From positions 107,721-171,720 of the forward strand of contig NZ_WWCS01000013.1 of assembly GCF_009857535.1 (NCBI RefSeq): DNA of 64,000 nucleotides. The letters are read 5' to 3'. Positions 22,484 through 31,020 of the stretch are shown here, piece after piece. Position numbers and translations under genes: made by a program. This DNA comes from Duganella margarita (GTDB lineage: Bacteria; Pseudomonadota; Gammaproteobacteria; Burkholderiales; Burkholderiaceae_D). How positions within the stretch are numbered: position 1 is the stretch's first letter; the number at the start of each line of letters is the position of its first letter. The notes under the pieces were generated by a model, which was given only the letters and a program-made list of their open reading frames with translations, made no database searches and had not been told where the DNA came from.

Positions 22484-25264
22484 ATGACCATGTCCTTGCG
22501 CCGCACCGTCCTCGCGGCCGCCATCGCGCTGCTCTCCGCCGGCGCCACCGGCGCCGCGTATGCCGCCGACACCACCCAGCCTGTCGCCAAAAGCGACATC
22601 GCGATTCCCGACATCCCGTACACCAAATTCGTGCTGAAAAACGGCCTGACCTTGCTGGTGCACGAAGACCACAAGACGCCGGTGGTGGCGATCAACACCT
22701 GGTACCACGTCGGTTCCAAGAACGAGAAGCCCGGCAAGACCGGCTTTGCCCACCTGTTCGAGCACCTGATGTTCAGCGGCAGCGAGAACTTCAACCAGAC
22801 CTACCTCAACGCGCTGGAACGCATCGGCGCCACCGACCTGAATGGCACCACCAACGGCGACCGCACCAACTACTTCCAGAACGTGCCGACCTCGATGCTG
22901 GACTACGCGCTGTTCGCCGAGAGCGACCGCATGGGCCATTTGCTCGGCGTGCTCGATCAGAAGAAGCTGGACCTGCAGCGCGGCGTGGTGCAGAACGAGA
23001 AGCGGCTGGGCGAGAACCGCCCGTACGGCGTGACGCGCCAGCTGCTGGCGGAGAACACCTGGCCGGTCGGCCACCCGTATTCGTGGACCACGATCGGTTC
23101 GATGGCCGATCTGGATGCGGCGTCGATGACCGACGTGCAGGACTGGTTCAAGACCAACTATGGCCCGAACAACGTCACGCTGGTGCTGGCCGGCGACATT
23201 ACGCCGGAACAGGCGCGTGAAAAGGTCGAGAAGTATTACGGCGACATCCCGGCCGGCCCGCCGCTGGCCAAGCAGCAGGAGTGGATCGCCAAGCGCACCG
23301 GCACCCATCGCGGCACGGTGCAGGACCGGGTGCCGCAGGCGCGCATCTACCGCGTGTGGAATGTGCCGGGCACCGACACCGCCACCGAACCGCTGCTGGA
23401 TCTGGCGGCGCAGGTGCTGGGCGGCGGCAAGACCTCGCGCTTCTACAAGCGGCTGGTGTACAAGGACCAGCTGGCGACCGACGCCAGCGCGTTTAACAGC
23501 GGCTCGGAAATCGCCGGCCAGTTCTACGTGATGCTGACCGCGCGTCCCGGCGCCGACAGCGCGAAGATGGAGCGCGCCGGCGACGAGGAACTGCAGGCGC
23601 TGATCAAGACCGGCCCCACCGCCGCCGAATTGGAACTGGCCAAGACCACCATCCTGGCGCAGTACACCCGCATCGTCGAACGCATCGGCGGCTTTGGCGG
23701 CAAGAGCGACCTGCTGGCCAGCTGCACCACCTACACCGGCAATCCGGCATGCTACAAGGATTACCTGAAGGCGATCAAGGCGGCCACGCCGGCGCAGGTC
23801 AAGCAGGCGATGCAGACCTGGCTGACGGACGGCGATTATGTGCTGGACGTGCAGCCGTATCCGACCAACCTGACCACCACCGCCAAGCTGGATCGCAGCC
23901 AGCCGCCGGCGCTGGGCAAGGCGTCCGCCCTGACGCTGCCGCCGATGCAGAAGGCCACGCTGTCGAACGGTCTGAAAGTGGTGCTGGCCGAGCGCCACGC
24001 CGCCGCGCTGGTCGATTTTTCGCTGATCGTCGATGCCGGCTACGCCTCGGACACGCAGAAAACCGAGGGACTGGCCAGCCTGACCGGCCGCATGCTGGAA
24101 GAGGGCACCACCAGCCGCAGCGCCAGCGCCATCAGCGAAGCGTTTGAAGCGGCCGGCGCGCAGTTTGCCGTCTATACCGGTCTCGATAGCGTGACGGTCA
24201 GCCTGAACACGCTCAAGGCCACGCTGCCCAAGGCGCTGGCGGTGTATGCGGATGTGATCCAGCATCCGGCCTTTGCGCCCAACGAACTGGAACGCCTGAA
24301 GAAGGACCAGCTGGCGGCGATCGCGCGTGAGAAGTCCAATCCGCAGGCGATGGGCCTGCGCGTGCTGCCGCAGCTGCTGTTCGGCGCCGGCCACGCCTAC
24401 GCGGTGCCGGTCAGCGGCAGCGGCACCGAAGCCGGCGTGAGCGGCCTGAAACGCGACGACCTGGCGCAATATCACCAGTCCTGGTTCAAGCCGAACAACG
24501 CCACGCTGCTGGTGGTGGGCGACACCACGCTGGCCGAGATCACCCCGCTGCTGGAAAAAGCCTTCGCCGGCTGGAAACCTGGCGCGGCGCCGAAGAAGGA
24601 GATCGCCACCGTGGCGCCGCCGGCCAAGCCGGTGGTCTACCTGATGGACAAGCCGGGCGCGCAGCAGAGCGTGATCTACGGCGTGCAACTGGCGCCGCCG
24701 CGCAACGCACCCGAGGACGTGGAGCTGGGCGTGATCAACGACGTCTTCGGCGGCACCTTCAGCTCGCGCATCAACATGAACCTGCGCGAGGACAAGCACT
24801 GGTCGTACGGCGTCAACGCGCGTCTGTGGCCAGCGGTGGGCCAGCGCATGTATCTGAGCGCTTCACCGGTGCAGACCGACAAGACCAAGGAGTCGTTGCA
24901 GGAGCTGGTGACGGAGTACGCCAACATCGCCGGCAAGCGCCCGATCACCGCCGCCGAACTGGCCGACGCCCAGACCAATGCGACCCTGAGCCTGGCCGGA
25001 TCGTTTGAAACCGCCGGCCAGCTGGCCAGCCGCTATGGCAACATCATCCGCTACCAGCTGCCGGAGGACTACTACAACACCTTCACCGCCAAGGTGACGG
25101 CGCTGACCCCGGACAGCGCCAACGCGCTGGCGGCGCGCACCATCGCGCCGAACCAGCTGGTGTGGCTGGTGGTGGGTGATTTGAGCAAGGTGGAAGCGGG
25201 CGTGCGCTCGCTGAACATCGGCGAAGTGCGCAAGATCGACGTTGACGGCAAGCCGCTGCCGTAA
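22484..25264 (+). CDS. M16 family zinc peptidase, two tandem M16 units (pitrilysin-like)
   Basis: A 926-residue exported enzyme. ATG 22484 has TGGGAGA upstream and a Sec signal ending AYA; the longer frame to the left runs through the terminator and is not used. The first half has the inverted zinc motif HLFEH (residues 90-94) with Glu172 (NEKRLGE) as third ligand. The second half repeats the fold (LVDFSLIVDAGYASDTQKTEG...) without the zinc motif, as usual. It degrades peptides in the periplasm or outside. Followed by a terminator at 25280. Confidence 0.93.
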   Translation: MTMSLRRTVLAAAIALLSAGATGAAYAADTTQPVAKSDIAIPDIPYTKFVLKNGLTLLVHEDHKTPVVAINTWYHVGSKNEKPGKTGFAHLFEHLMFSGSENFNQTYLNALERIGATDLNGTTNGDRTNYFQNVPTSMLDYALFAESDRMGHLLGVLDQKKLDLQRGVVQNEKRLGENRPYGVTRQLLAENTWPVGHPYSWTTIGSMADLDAASMTDVQDWFKTNYGPNNVTLVLAGDITPEQAREKVEKYYGDIPAGPPLAKQQEWIAKRTGTHRGTVQDRVPQARIYRVWNVPGTDTATEPLLDLAAQVLGGGKTSRFYKRLVYKDQLATDASAFNSGSEIAGQFYVMLTARPGADSAKMERAGDEELQALIKTGPTAAELELAKTTILAQYTRIVERIGGFGGKSDLLASCTTYTGNPACYKDYLKAIKAATPAQVKQAMQTWLTDGDYVLDVQPYPTNLTTTAKLDRSQPPALGKASALTLPPMQKATLSNGLKVVLAERHAAALVDFSLIVDAGYASDTQKTEGLASLTGRMLEEGTTSRSASAISEAFEAAGAQFAVYTGLDSVTVSLNTLKATLPKALAVYADVIQHPAFAPNELERLKKDQLAAIAREKSNPQAMGLRVLPQLLFGAGHAYAVPVSGSGTEAGVSGLKRDDLAQYHQSWFKPNNATLLVVGDTTLAEITPLLEKAFAGWKPGAAPKKEIATVAPPAKPVVYLMDKPGAQQSVIYGVQLAPPRNAPEDVELGVINDVFGGTFSSRINMNLREDKHWSYGVNARLWPAVGQRMYLSASPVQTDKTKESLQELVTEYANIAGKRPITAAELADAQTNATLSLAGSFETAGQLASRYGNIIRYQLPEDYYNTFTAKVTALTPDSANALAARTIAPNQLVWLVVGDLSKVEAGVRSLNIGEVRKIDVDGKPLP

Positions 25265-25279
25265 GCATCATCGCCGACA

Positions 25280-25316
25280 CGCCTGCCGGCGCCTGTGCGC
25301 CGCGCCGGCGTTTTTT
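25280..25316 (+). terminator. intrinsic terminator after the M16 gene
   Basis: GC-rich imperfect hairpin (CGCC..CCGGCGC / GCGCCGCGCCGGCG) followed by TTTTTT. It overlaps the end of the convergent S9-like gene. Confidence 0.8.
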
Positions 25317-27243
25317 ATGGGCCGATATGTTTGGCCAGGAAGGCCTCGATGTGGCGCCACAGGTCGATGCGGTTGGCCTGCGTCTTCCAGTCCTCCACGT
25401 TGGGCGTGTATTCCAGCCACTCGACCTGCTGGTTGGTGGCCTTTAGCGCATCGCGGAACTTGCGGCCCTCGTGGAACGGCACGCGCGCATCCTCCTTGCC
25501 ATAGGCCAGCAACACCGGCTGCGTGATGCGCGCCGCGTTGTGCAGCGGCGAGGTGGCGCGGAACTGCGCCGCATCCAGTTTCGGATCACCGACCCGTGCC
25601 GCCAGTTGCGCCAGCCCGCGCTCCTCCGCCACATCCTTCCAGTCCCGCTCGAACATGGCGCCCAGATCCGTCATGCCCGACCAGCTGATGCCGCATTTGA
25701 ACAGCGCCGGATCGCGTATCAATCCCATCATCGCCGCATAGCCGCCGTAGCCGGTGCCGGCGATGCACACCCGCGCCGGATCGGTATAGCCCTGCGCCAC
25801 CGACCACTTGACCGCATCGGCGAGATCGTCCTGTATCGCGCGGCCCCACTGCTTGTCGCCGGCCGCCTCGAAAGCGCGGCCAAAGCCGCCGGTGCCGCGT
25901 GACTGCGGTTGCAGCACCACGTAGCCGCGCGAGGCCAGAAACTGCACCTCCTCATTCCACGCCCAGCTGGCGCTGCGCTTCCATTGCGGATCGCCGACCA
26001 GCACCACCGTCGGGCGCGGCCGCTTGACTGCCGGTTCCGGCACCGTGAAGTAAATCGGGATGCGCAAGCCGTCGCGCGCCGGGTAGCGCTCCATCGCCAT
26101 CGGCGCCATCTGTTCCGGCTTCAGGTCCGGATGGGCGTCGCCGAGGCGCAGCAGCTTTTTGGTGTCGCGGTTGTACAGCAGGTAGATATGGTCCTGCACA
26201 TCGCTGTGCGCGTCCACCAGCACAAACGGCGTCTCGCTATGGCCGCCGTAGCTCAGCGTATTGATGGTGGCGGGCAGCAGCGCGTCGACTTCCTGCTGCA
26301 TCGCCTTCATGCCGTCGTCGAACCACACCGTGTTTTCGCTATCGGTGTTGACACGGAAGCCCAGCATCTTGCTGTCGCTGATCTGGAAGTAGCCGTCGGC
26401 GTCGTAGCCCGGCACGATGATCAGCGGTTTGGCGTCCAGCGCTTTTTTCTCCAGGTCGAAGCGGTAGATCGATGCCTCGTCGTTGCCGCTGTAGGCCTGC
26501 ACATACAGCTGGCCATTGACGTAGAGCTTGGGCTGGAAGGCCTGCGGCGACAGCGGATCGAAGCTGGCCACCTCGCGCCAGCTATCGTCGGCCCGGTGGT
26601 ACACGATATCCATGCCGCGGCGCCGCGCGACCGCCACCCGGACCTCGCCATCGGCGTCCACCAGCCAGCGGTGGGTGCCGCGCGGCGCGCGCACGTCGAG
26701 TGGACGGCCGCCCGAACGCGTGTTCAGGCGCATCAGCACTTCATAGTCCGGGAAGCGCGCCACCGCGAACATGACGTCGCCCTTGCGCGGCGGGAAACCG
26801 TTGACGGTGGGGCGGGCCAGGTAGGCGTTGTTGGCGTAGTCGCTGTCGGCAAAGGAGCGTTGCGGCACGATGGTGGGCGAGAGCACCGTGAAGGCCTTGC
26901 CGTCGCGGTCCACCGCGTACAGGCCGGTCTGGCCGATGTCGCCGCCGTGATCGACGTTGATCACGGTGTAGGCCAGCCGCTGGTCGTTCAGCCAGAAGAA
27001 GGTTTCGACGTCGGCATTGCGGTAGGCCGCCACCACGTTCTGCGCGTGGCTGTCGGCATCGAGCACTTTCAGCATGCTGCGGCCGGCCGGCGACTGCAGG
27101 CGCAGCACGACATGGCGGCCGTCGGGCGAGATGCTGGCGCCGGTCATCTGCGGCTTCTGGAAGAACTGCTCGATGGGGATGGGCGCGGCCTGCGCCGCAA
27201 TCGCTCCCGTCGCAGCGGCCAGCAGTATGGCAATCAGCTTCAT
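25315..27243 (-). CDS. secreted S9-type protein lacking catalytic Ser and His (probable pseudoenzyme)
   Basis: A 642-residue exported protein with a Sec signal ending AQA, a beta-propeller half (ISPDGRHVVLRLQS and later blades) and a C-terminal alpha/beta-hydrolase domain of the S9 type (VVLVGDPQWKRSASWAWNEE, GYVVLQPQSRGTGGFG). The nucleophile elbow reads CIAGTGYGGYA: the position of the catalytic Ser in G.SYGG is Gly498 (codon GGC at 25750-25752). An Asp remains in GKEDARVP, but the usual GH/NH near the end is replaced by TPNVEDW. It may bind peptides without cutting, or act differently. The gene is intact, so it is presumably kept by selection. Confidence 0.85.
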   Translation of the reverse strand: MKLIAILLAAATGAIAAQAAPIPIEQFFQKPQMTGASISPDGRHVVLRLQSPAGRSMLKVLDADSHAQNVVAAYRNADVETFFWLNDQRLAYTVINVDHGGDIGQTGLYAVDRDGKAFTVLSPTIVPQRSFADSDYANNAYLARPTVNGFPPRKGDVMFAVARFPDYEVLMRLNTRSGGRPLDVRAPRGTHRWLVDADGEVRVAVARRRGMDIVYHRADDSWREVASFDPLSPQAFQPKLYVNGQLYVQAYSGNDEASIYRFDLEKKALDAKPLIIVPGYDADGYFQISDSKMLGFRVNTDSENTVWFDDGMKAMQQEVDALLPATINTLSYGGHSETPFVLVDAHSDVQDHIYLLYNRDTKKLLRLGDAHPDLKPEQMAPMAMERYPARDGLRIPIYFTVPEPAVKRPRPTVVLVGDPQWKRSASWAWNEEVQFLASRGYVVLQPQSRGTGGFGRAFEAAGDKQWGRAIQDDLADAVKWSVAQGYTDPARVCIAGTGYGGYAAMMGLIRDPALFKCGISWSGMTDLGAMFERDWKDVAEERGLAQLAARVGDPKLDAAQFRATSPLHNAARITQPVLLAYGKEDARVPFHEGRKFRDALKATNQQVEWLEYTPNVEDWKTQANRIDLWRHIEAFLAKHIGP

Positions 27244-27316
27244 GGTGGCAAAAAAGATATTTAAAACGACAACGATAGCGCAGATTCCAGCGCCTGCCCA
27301 GCAAAGATTTTCGTTC

Positions 27317-27335
27317 GATGCTAATATTTAGCATC
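27317..27335. promoter_or_regulatory. palindromic operator upstream of marR
   Basis: GATGCTAA-TAT-TTAGCATC, perfect 8-base arms with a 3-base centre, lies 26 bases before the marR start in the divergent promoter region. Shape and size match MarR-family sites, so autoregulation of the efflux operon is likely. Confidence 0.65.
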
Positions 27336-27360
27336 CTAAGTATATTTGAACGAGTCGACC

Positions 27361-27810
27361 ATGACCGCCTACGACAAGACCCTGATGTCCCTGACCCATA
27401 CGCTGATCCACGTGGCGCGTGCCTACAAGAGCGCGGCCGACGCGTTGACGGCGGACTTTGAGCTGTCGCACGCCAGCGCCTGGCCGGTGCTGATGATTTC
27501 GCGCCTGGGCGACGGCGTGCGGCCCGGCCAGGTGGCGGACGCCGTCGGCATCGAGCCGCCGTCGCTGGTACGCATCATCGACCAACTGGTGGCGGCCGGC
27601 CTGGTGCTGCGCCAGGACGATCCCAGCGACCGCCGCGCCAAGACGCTGTCCCTGACCAGCGCCGGCAAGAACATCGCCGAGCGCCTGGAAAAAGCGCTGG
27701 CGCCATTCCGCCGCGACCTGTTCAAGGGCATGCCGCAGGCCGACATCGAAACCACCGTGCGCGTGCTGGTGCAGCTGGATCAGGTGCTGGCCGGGCGCAG
27801 CGCGGGTTAA
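27361..27810 (+). CDS. MarR family transcriptional regulator of the efflux operon
   Basis: A 149-residue winged-helix regulator. The recognition region is around residues 55-80 (GQVADAVGIEPPSLVRIIDQLVAAGLV) and the wing carries DPSDRRAKTLSLT, the MarR signature. ATG 27361 is used; a TTG five codons upstream is possible. It leads a co-directional set with FUSC, DUF1656, HlyD and outer-membrane factor genes, and a perfect palindrome lies just upstream, so it most likely represses this operon and releases on binding an aromatic or phenolic ligand (inference from related systems such as aae and emr). Confidence 0.92.
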   Translation: MTAYDKTLMSLTHTLIHVARAYKSAADALTADFELSHASAWPVLMISRLGDGVRPGQVADAVGIEPPSLVRIIDQLVAAGLVLRQDDPSDRRAKTLSLTSAGKNIAERLEKALAPFRRDLFKGMPQADIETTVRVLVQLDQVLAGRSAG

Positions 27811-27826
27811 GCGCGGGGCGGCCATC

Positions 27827-29923
27827 ATGCACATGCCTAAAGGGAGCGAGATTTTGTTCTCGCTGAAATGCTTTATCGCCTCGATGCTGGCGCTGTACGT
27901 CTCGTTGGCGGCCGGTTTGCCACGCCCTTTCTGGGCGATGATGACGGCGTATATCGTCGCCAGTCCGTTCTCCGGCGCGGTGCGCTCCAAGGCGCTGTTC
28001 CGCGTGTGCGGCACGCTGATCGGCAGCATCGCCACCATCGTCATGGTGCCGCGCATGGCCAATGCGCCGGAGCTGCTGTCGCTGGCGCTGGCGTGCTGGG
28101 TGGGCCTGTGCCTGTACCTGTCGCTGCTGGACCGCACGCCACGCTCCTACATCTTCATGTTGGCCGGGTACACGGCGGGGCTGATCGGCTTTCCCGCCGT
28201 GAGTGACCCCGCAGCCATCTTCGATACCGGCCTGGCGCGGGTGGAGGAAATCACCATCGGCATCCTGTCCGCCACCGTGGTGCATTCGCTGCTGCTGCCG
28301 CAGGGCGTGGGCCCGGTGCTGCTGGCCCGGCTGGACCGCGCCCTCGGCGATGCGCAGCGCTGGATGGGCGAGGTGCTGAATCCCGGCGCCGTTACCGCGC
28401 CAACCGCGTATGCACCGCCAGCCGCGCCAGCCGCTCCGGCGGTGCACACGCGGCTGGCGCTGGCCGGCGAAATCAGCGAGATGCGCGTGATGTCGACCCA
28501 CCTGCCGTTCGACACCTCCCACCTGCGCTGGACCGCCGGCATGGTGCACGGCCTGCACGACCGCCTGACTGTAATGGTGCCGCTGCTGCTGGCGGTGGAA
28601 GACCGCCTTACCGCGCTGCGCGAAGTCGATCCGGATAGCCTGGCGCCGTGGACCGCGCTGCTGGACGATATCGCCGCCTGGGTGGCAGCCGGTGGCAACG
28701 CCGATCCGGCGCGCGCCGCCCAACTGCGGGCGGCACTGGCGCAGTTGCAGCCCTCGCTGCCGGCCAACGCCAGCTGGAGCGAAATCCTGCGGCTCAATCT
28801 CGCGCAGCGTCTCGACGCGCTGATCGAAGCCTGCGAAGACGGCCTCGAATTGCGCAGCAACGTCGGCGCCGTGATGGCCGGCGGCGCGGCACAATACACG
28901 CCGCACGTGACGCCGTCGGTGCTGCACCGCGACCATGGCATGGCGCTGCGTTCCGCGCTGGCGGCGACGCTCACCATTTTGCTGTGCTGTGCGTTCTGGA
29001 TCCTTACCGCGTGGCCGTCCGGCGCCGCCGCGCCGATGATGGCGGGGGTGCTGTGCTGCTTCTTCGCCACGCAGGACAACCCGACGCCGGCCATCCTGGC
29101 GTTCCTGAAATGGACGGTGATTTCGATGCCGATAGCGGCGGCCTACATCCTGTTCGTGCTGCCGGCGGTGCACAGCTACGAAATGCTGGTACTGGTGATC
29201 GCGCCGGTATTCCTGATCGGCGGCGCCTACATGCCGCGCCCCGCCACCGCCGGCGCGGCGCTGGCTTTCCTGATCGGCATCGCCGGCACGCTGTCGCTGC
29301 AGGACACCGGCACGCTGGATATTCCCGGCTTCCTGAATAGCATGGTAGCGCAGCTGTTCGGCTATATCGCCGCTGCCGTCATCACCAGCCTGGTACGCAC
29401 AGTGGGCGGCGACTGGATGGCGCAACGCATGCTGCGCACCGCGCGCCGTGAAGTCGCGCAAATGGCGCAGGCCAGCGCGCGCGAACCGCTGGTCAGGATT
29501 TCGGCGCGCATGGTGGATCGTATCGGGCTGCTGATGCCGCGCCTGGCCATCGCCCATCCAACGCCGGAAGCGCGCGCGGTGGCGGTCGATGGGCTGCGCG
29601 AACTGCGCGTCGGCCTGCATGTGGCGCAGCTGTGCGGCCTGCGCCAGCCGCTGGAAGAAGCCGGCGTGACGCTGCAACCGCTGATGCAAAAGCTGGGCGG
29701 CTACTTCGGCAGCAGCGCGATCGGCCACGGCCAGGCGCCGGCGGCTTTGCTGGAGCGGCTGGACGGCACGCTGCGCGCGGTATGCGCCGCTGGCGCGCAT
29801 GGTGCGGCCGACGCCGACGGCGGCATCGGCGCGGCGCGTCCGCAAGCGGCGGCCGCACTGGCCAGCATGCGGCGCGACCTGTTTCCGCGCGCGGCCGCCT
29901 ATCAACCGGAGATTGCATCGTGA
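27827..29923 (+). CDS. FUSC family inner-membrane efflux protein (AaeB-like)
   Basis: A 698-residue protein with two sets of hydrophobic segments, at the N terminus (GLPRPFWAMMTAYIVASPFSG) and around residues 370-530, separated and followed by soluble helical regions. This is the FUSC/AaeB arrangement for export of aromatic acids such as p-hydroxybenzoate or fusaric acid. The proteins partner with a short DUF1656 membrane protein and an HlyD-type adaptor, which follow here. The start is 16 bases after the marR stop, with AAGGGAGCG slightly inside the frame; an alternative start at the second Met (residue 3) is possible. Confidence 0.9.
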   Translation: MHMPKGSEILFSLKCFIASMLALYVSLAAGLPRPFWAMMTAYIVASPFSGAVRSKALFRVCGTLIGSIATIVMVPRMANAPELLSLALACWVGLCLYLSLLDRTPRSYIFMLAGYTAGLIGFPAVSDPAAIFDTGLARVEEITIGILSATVVHSLLLPQGVGPVLLARLDRALGDAQRWMGEVLNPGAVTAPTAYAPPAAPAAPAVHTRLALAGEISEMRVMSTHLPFDTSHLRWTAGMVHGLHDRLTVMVPLLLAVEDRLTALREVDPDSLAPWTALLDDIAAWVAAGGNADPARAAQLRAALAQLQPSLPANASWSEILRLNLAQRLDALIEACEDGLELRSNVGAVMAGGAAQYTPHVTPSVLHRDHGMALRSALAATLTILLCCAFWILTAWPSGAAAPMMAGVLCCFFATQDNPTPAILAFLKWTVISMPIAAAYILFVLPAVHSYEMLVLVIAPVFLIGGAYMPRPATAGAALAFLIGIAGTLSLQDTGTLDIPGFLNSMVAQLFGYIAAAVITSLVRTVGGDWMAQRMLRTARREVAQMAQASAREPLVRISARMVDRIGLLMPRLAIAHPTPEARAVAVDGLRELRVGLHVAQLCGLRQPLEEAGVTLQPLMQKLGGYFGSSAIGHGQAPAALLERLDGTLRAVCAAGAHGAADADGGIGAARPQAAAALASMRRDLFPRAAAYQPEIAS

Positions 29924-30126
29924 TTGCCGAATTGAGTCTGTACGGACTATACGTACCTACTTTGCTGCTGTTGTCCATCCTTGCGCTGGTATGCACGCGC
30001 GCGCTGGGCCGGCTGCTGATGCGGGTTGGCTTCTACCGTCTGGTATGGCATCCCGCGCTGTTTGAATTTGCGCTGTTCTTCATTTTGCTGGGCAGCTTCT
30101 CCATGATATTGACGAATCGGGGCTAA
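29920..30126 (+). CDS. DUF1656 family small membrane protein (AaeX-like)
   Basis: A 68-residue protein with two hydrophobic helices (LYVPTLLLLSILALVCTRAL and FEFALFFILLGSFSMIL), matching the DUF1656/AaeX subunits encoded with FUSC pumps. It starts at GTG 29920, which overlaps the stop of the FUSC gene (GTGA), so translation is coupled. The HlyD gene begins 2 bases after its stop. Exact role in the pump is not known. Confidence 0.88.
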   Translation: MIAELSLYGLYVPTLLLLSILALVCTRALGRLLMRVGFYRLVWHPALFEFALFFILLGSFSMILTNRG

Positions 30127-30128
30127 AC

Positions 30129-31007
30129 ATGAACCTCAAAACTCCTTTGCTGGCCCTGGGCCGGTTTATTGTGACGATGGCCGCTGTGGCCGTGGCGTGC
30201 CTACTGGGATGGCGCCTGTGGCAGCACTACGAAGTGGAACCGTGGACCCGCGACGGCCGCGTGAAAGCGGACGTGGTGCAGGTGGCGCCGGACGTCACCG
30301 GCCAGGTTACCAATGTGCTGGTGCGCGACAACCAGCAGGTAAAAATCGGCGACGTGCTGTTTGAAGTCGACCGCGCGCGCTTTGAGCTGGCGCTGCGCCA
30401 GGCCGAAGCCGCCGAGCAGGCGCAACGCGCCACACTGGACCAGGCGCTGAAGGAATCGCGCCGCAACAACGATCTGCGCGACCTGGTGTCGGCCGAAACG
30501 CGCGAGCAGGGCTCGTCGCGCGTCGACCAGTTGCGCGCCGCGCTGGCGCAAGCGGTGGTGGCCCGCGATGTGGCCAAGCTCAATCTGCAACGCACCCGGG
30601 TGGTGTCGCCGGTGAACGGCACCGTCTCCAACCTCGACCTGCGCGCCGGCTCCTACGTCAGCGCCGGCCGCGCCGTGCTGGCGCTGATCGACAGCGACTC
30701 CTACTATGTTGAAGGCTATTTCGAAGAGACCAAGCTGCCGGCGATCCGGATCGGCGACGCCGTGGTAGTGCTGCCGATGGGTCAATCGCTGCGTCTCAAG
30801 GGCCATGTGGAAAGCCTGTCTGGCGGCGTGGCAGACCGCGACCGCAGCACCTCGTCCAACCTGCTGTCCAGCGTCAATCCGACCTTCAACTGGGTGCGGC
30901 TGGCGCAGCGCATCCCGGTACGCATCAAGCTTGACGCCTTGCCGGCAGGCGCGCGCCTGGTCGCCGGCCAGACGGTGACGGTTGATGTGCAGACCAAACG
31001 TTCGTAA
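30129..31007 (+). CDS. HlyD family periplasmic adaptor of the efflux system (AaeA-like)
   Basis: A 292-residue membrane fusion protein. One N-terminal helix (around residues 12-30) is followed by the split lipoyl domain (APDVTGQVTNVLVRDNQQVK and later VVSPVNGTVSNLDLRAGSYV), a helical hairpin of some 60 residues between them, and beta-barrel parts (FEETKLPAIRIGD). It links the FUSC pump with the outer-membrane channel encoded next. Closely packed in the operon (2 bases before, 13 after). Confidence 0.92.
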   Translation: MNLKTPLLALGRFIVTMAAVAVACLLGWRLWQHYEVEPWTRDGRVKADVVQVAPDVTGQVTNVLVRDNQQVKIGDVLFEVDRARFELALRQAEAAEQAQRATLDQALKESRRNNDLRDLVSAETREQGSSRVDQLRAALAQAVVARDVAKLNLQRTRVVSPVNGTVSNLDLRAGSYVSAGRAVLALIDSDSYYVEGYFEETKLPAIRIGDAVVVLPMGQSLRLKGHVESLSGGVADRDRSTSSNLLSSVNPTFNWVRLAQRIPVRIKLDALPAGARLVAGQTVTVDVQTKRS

Positions 31008-31020
31008 TGCGGAGGACAGC

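Noticed and set aside
22400..24799. 799-codon minus-strand frame opposite the M16 gene
   Set aside because: Same reason: antisense shadow, low-complexity Arg/Gln/His product with no motif.
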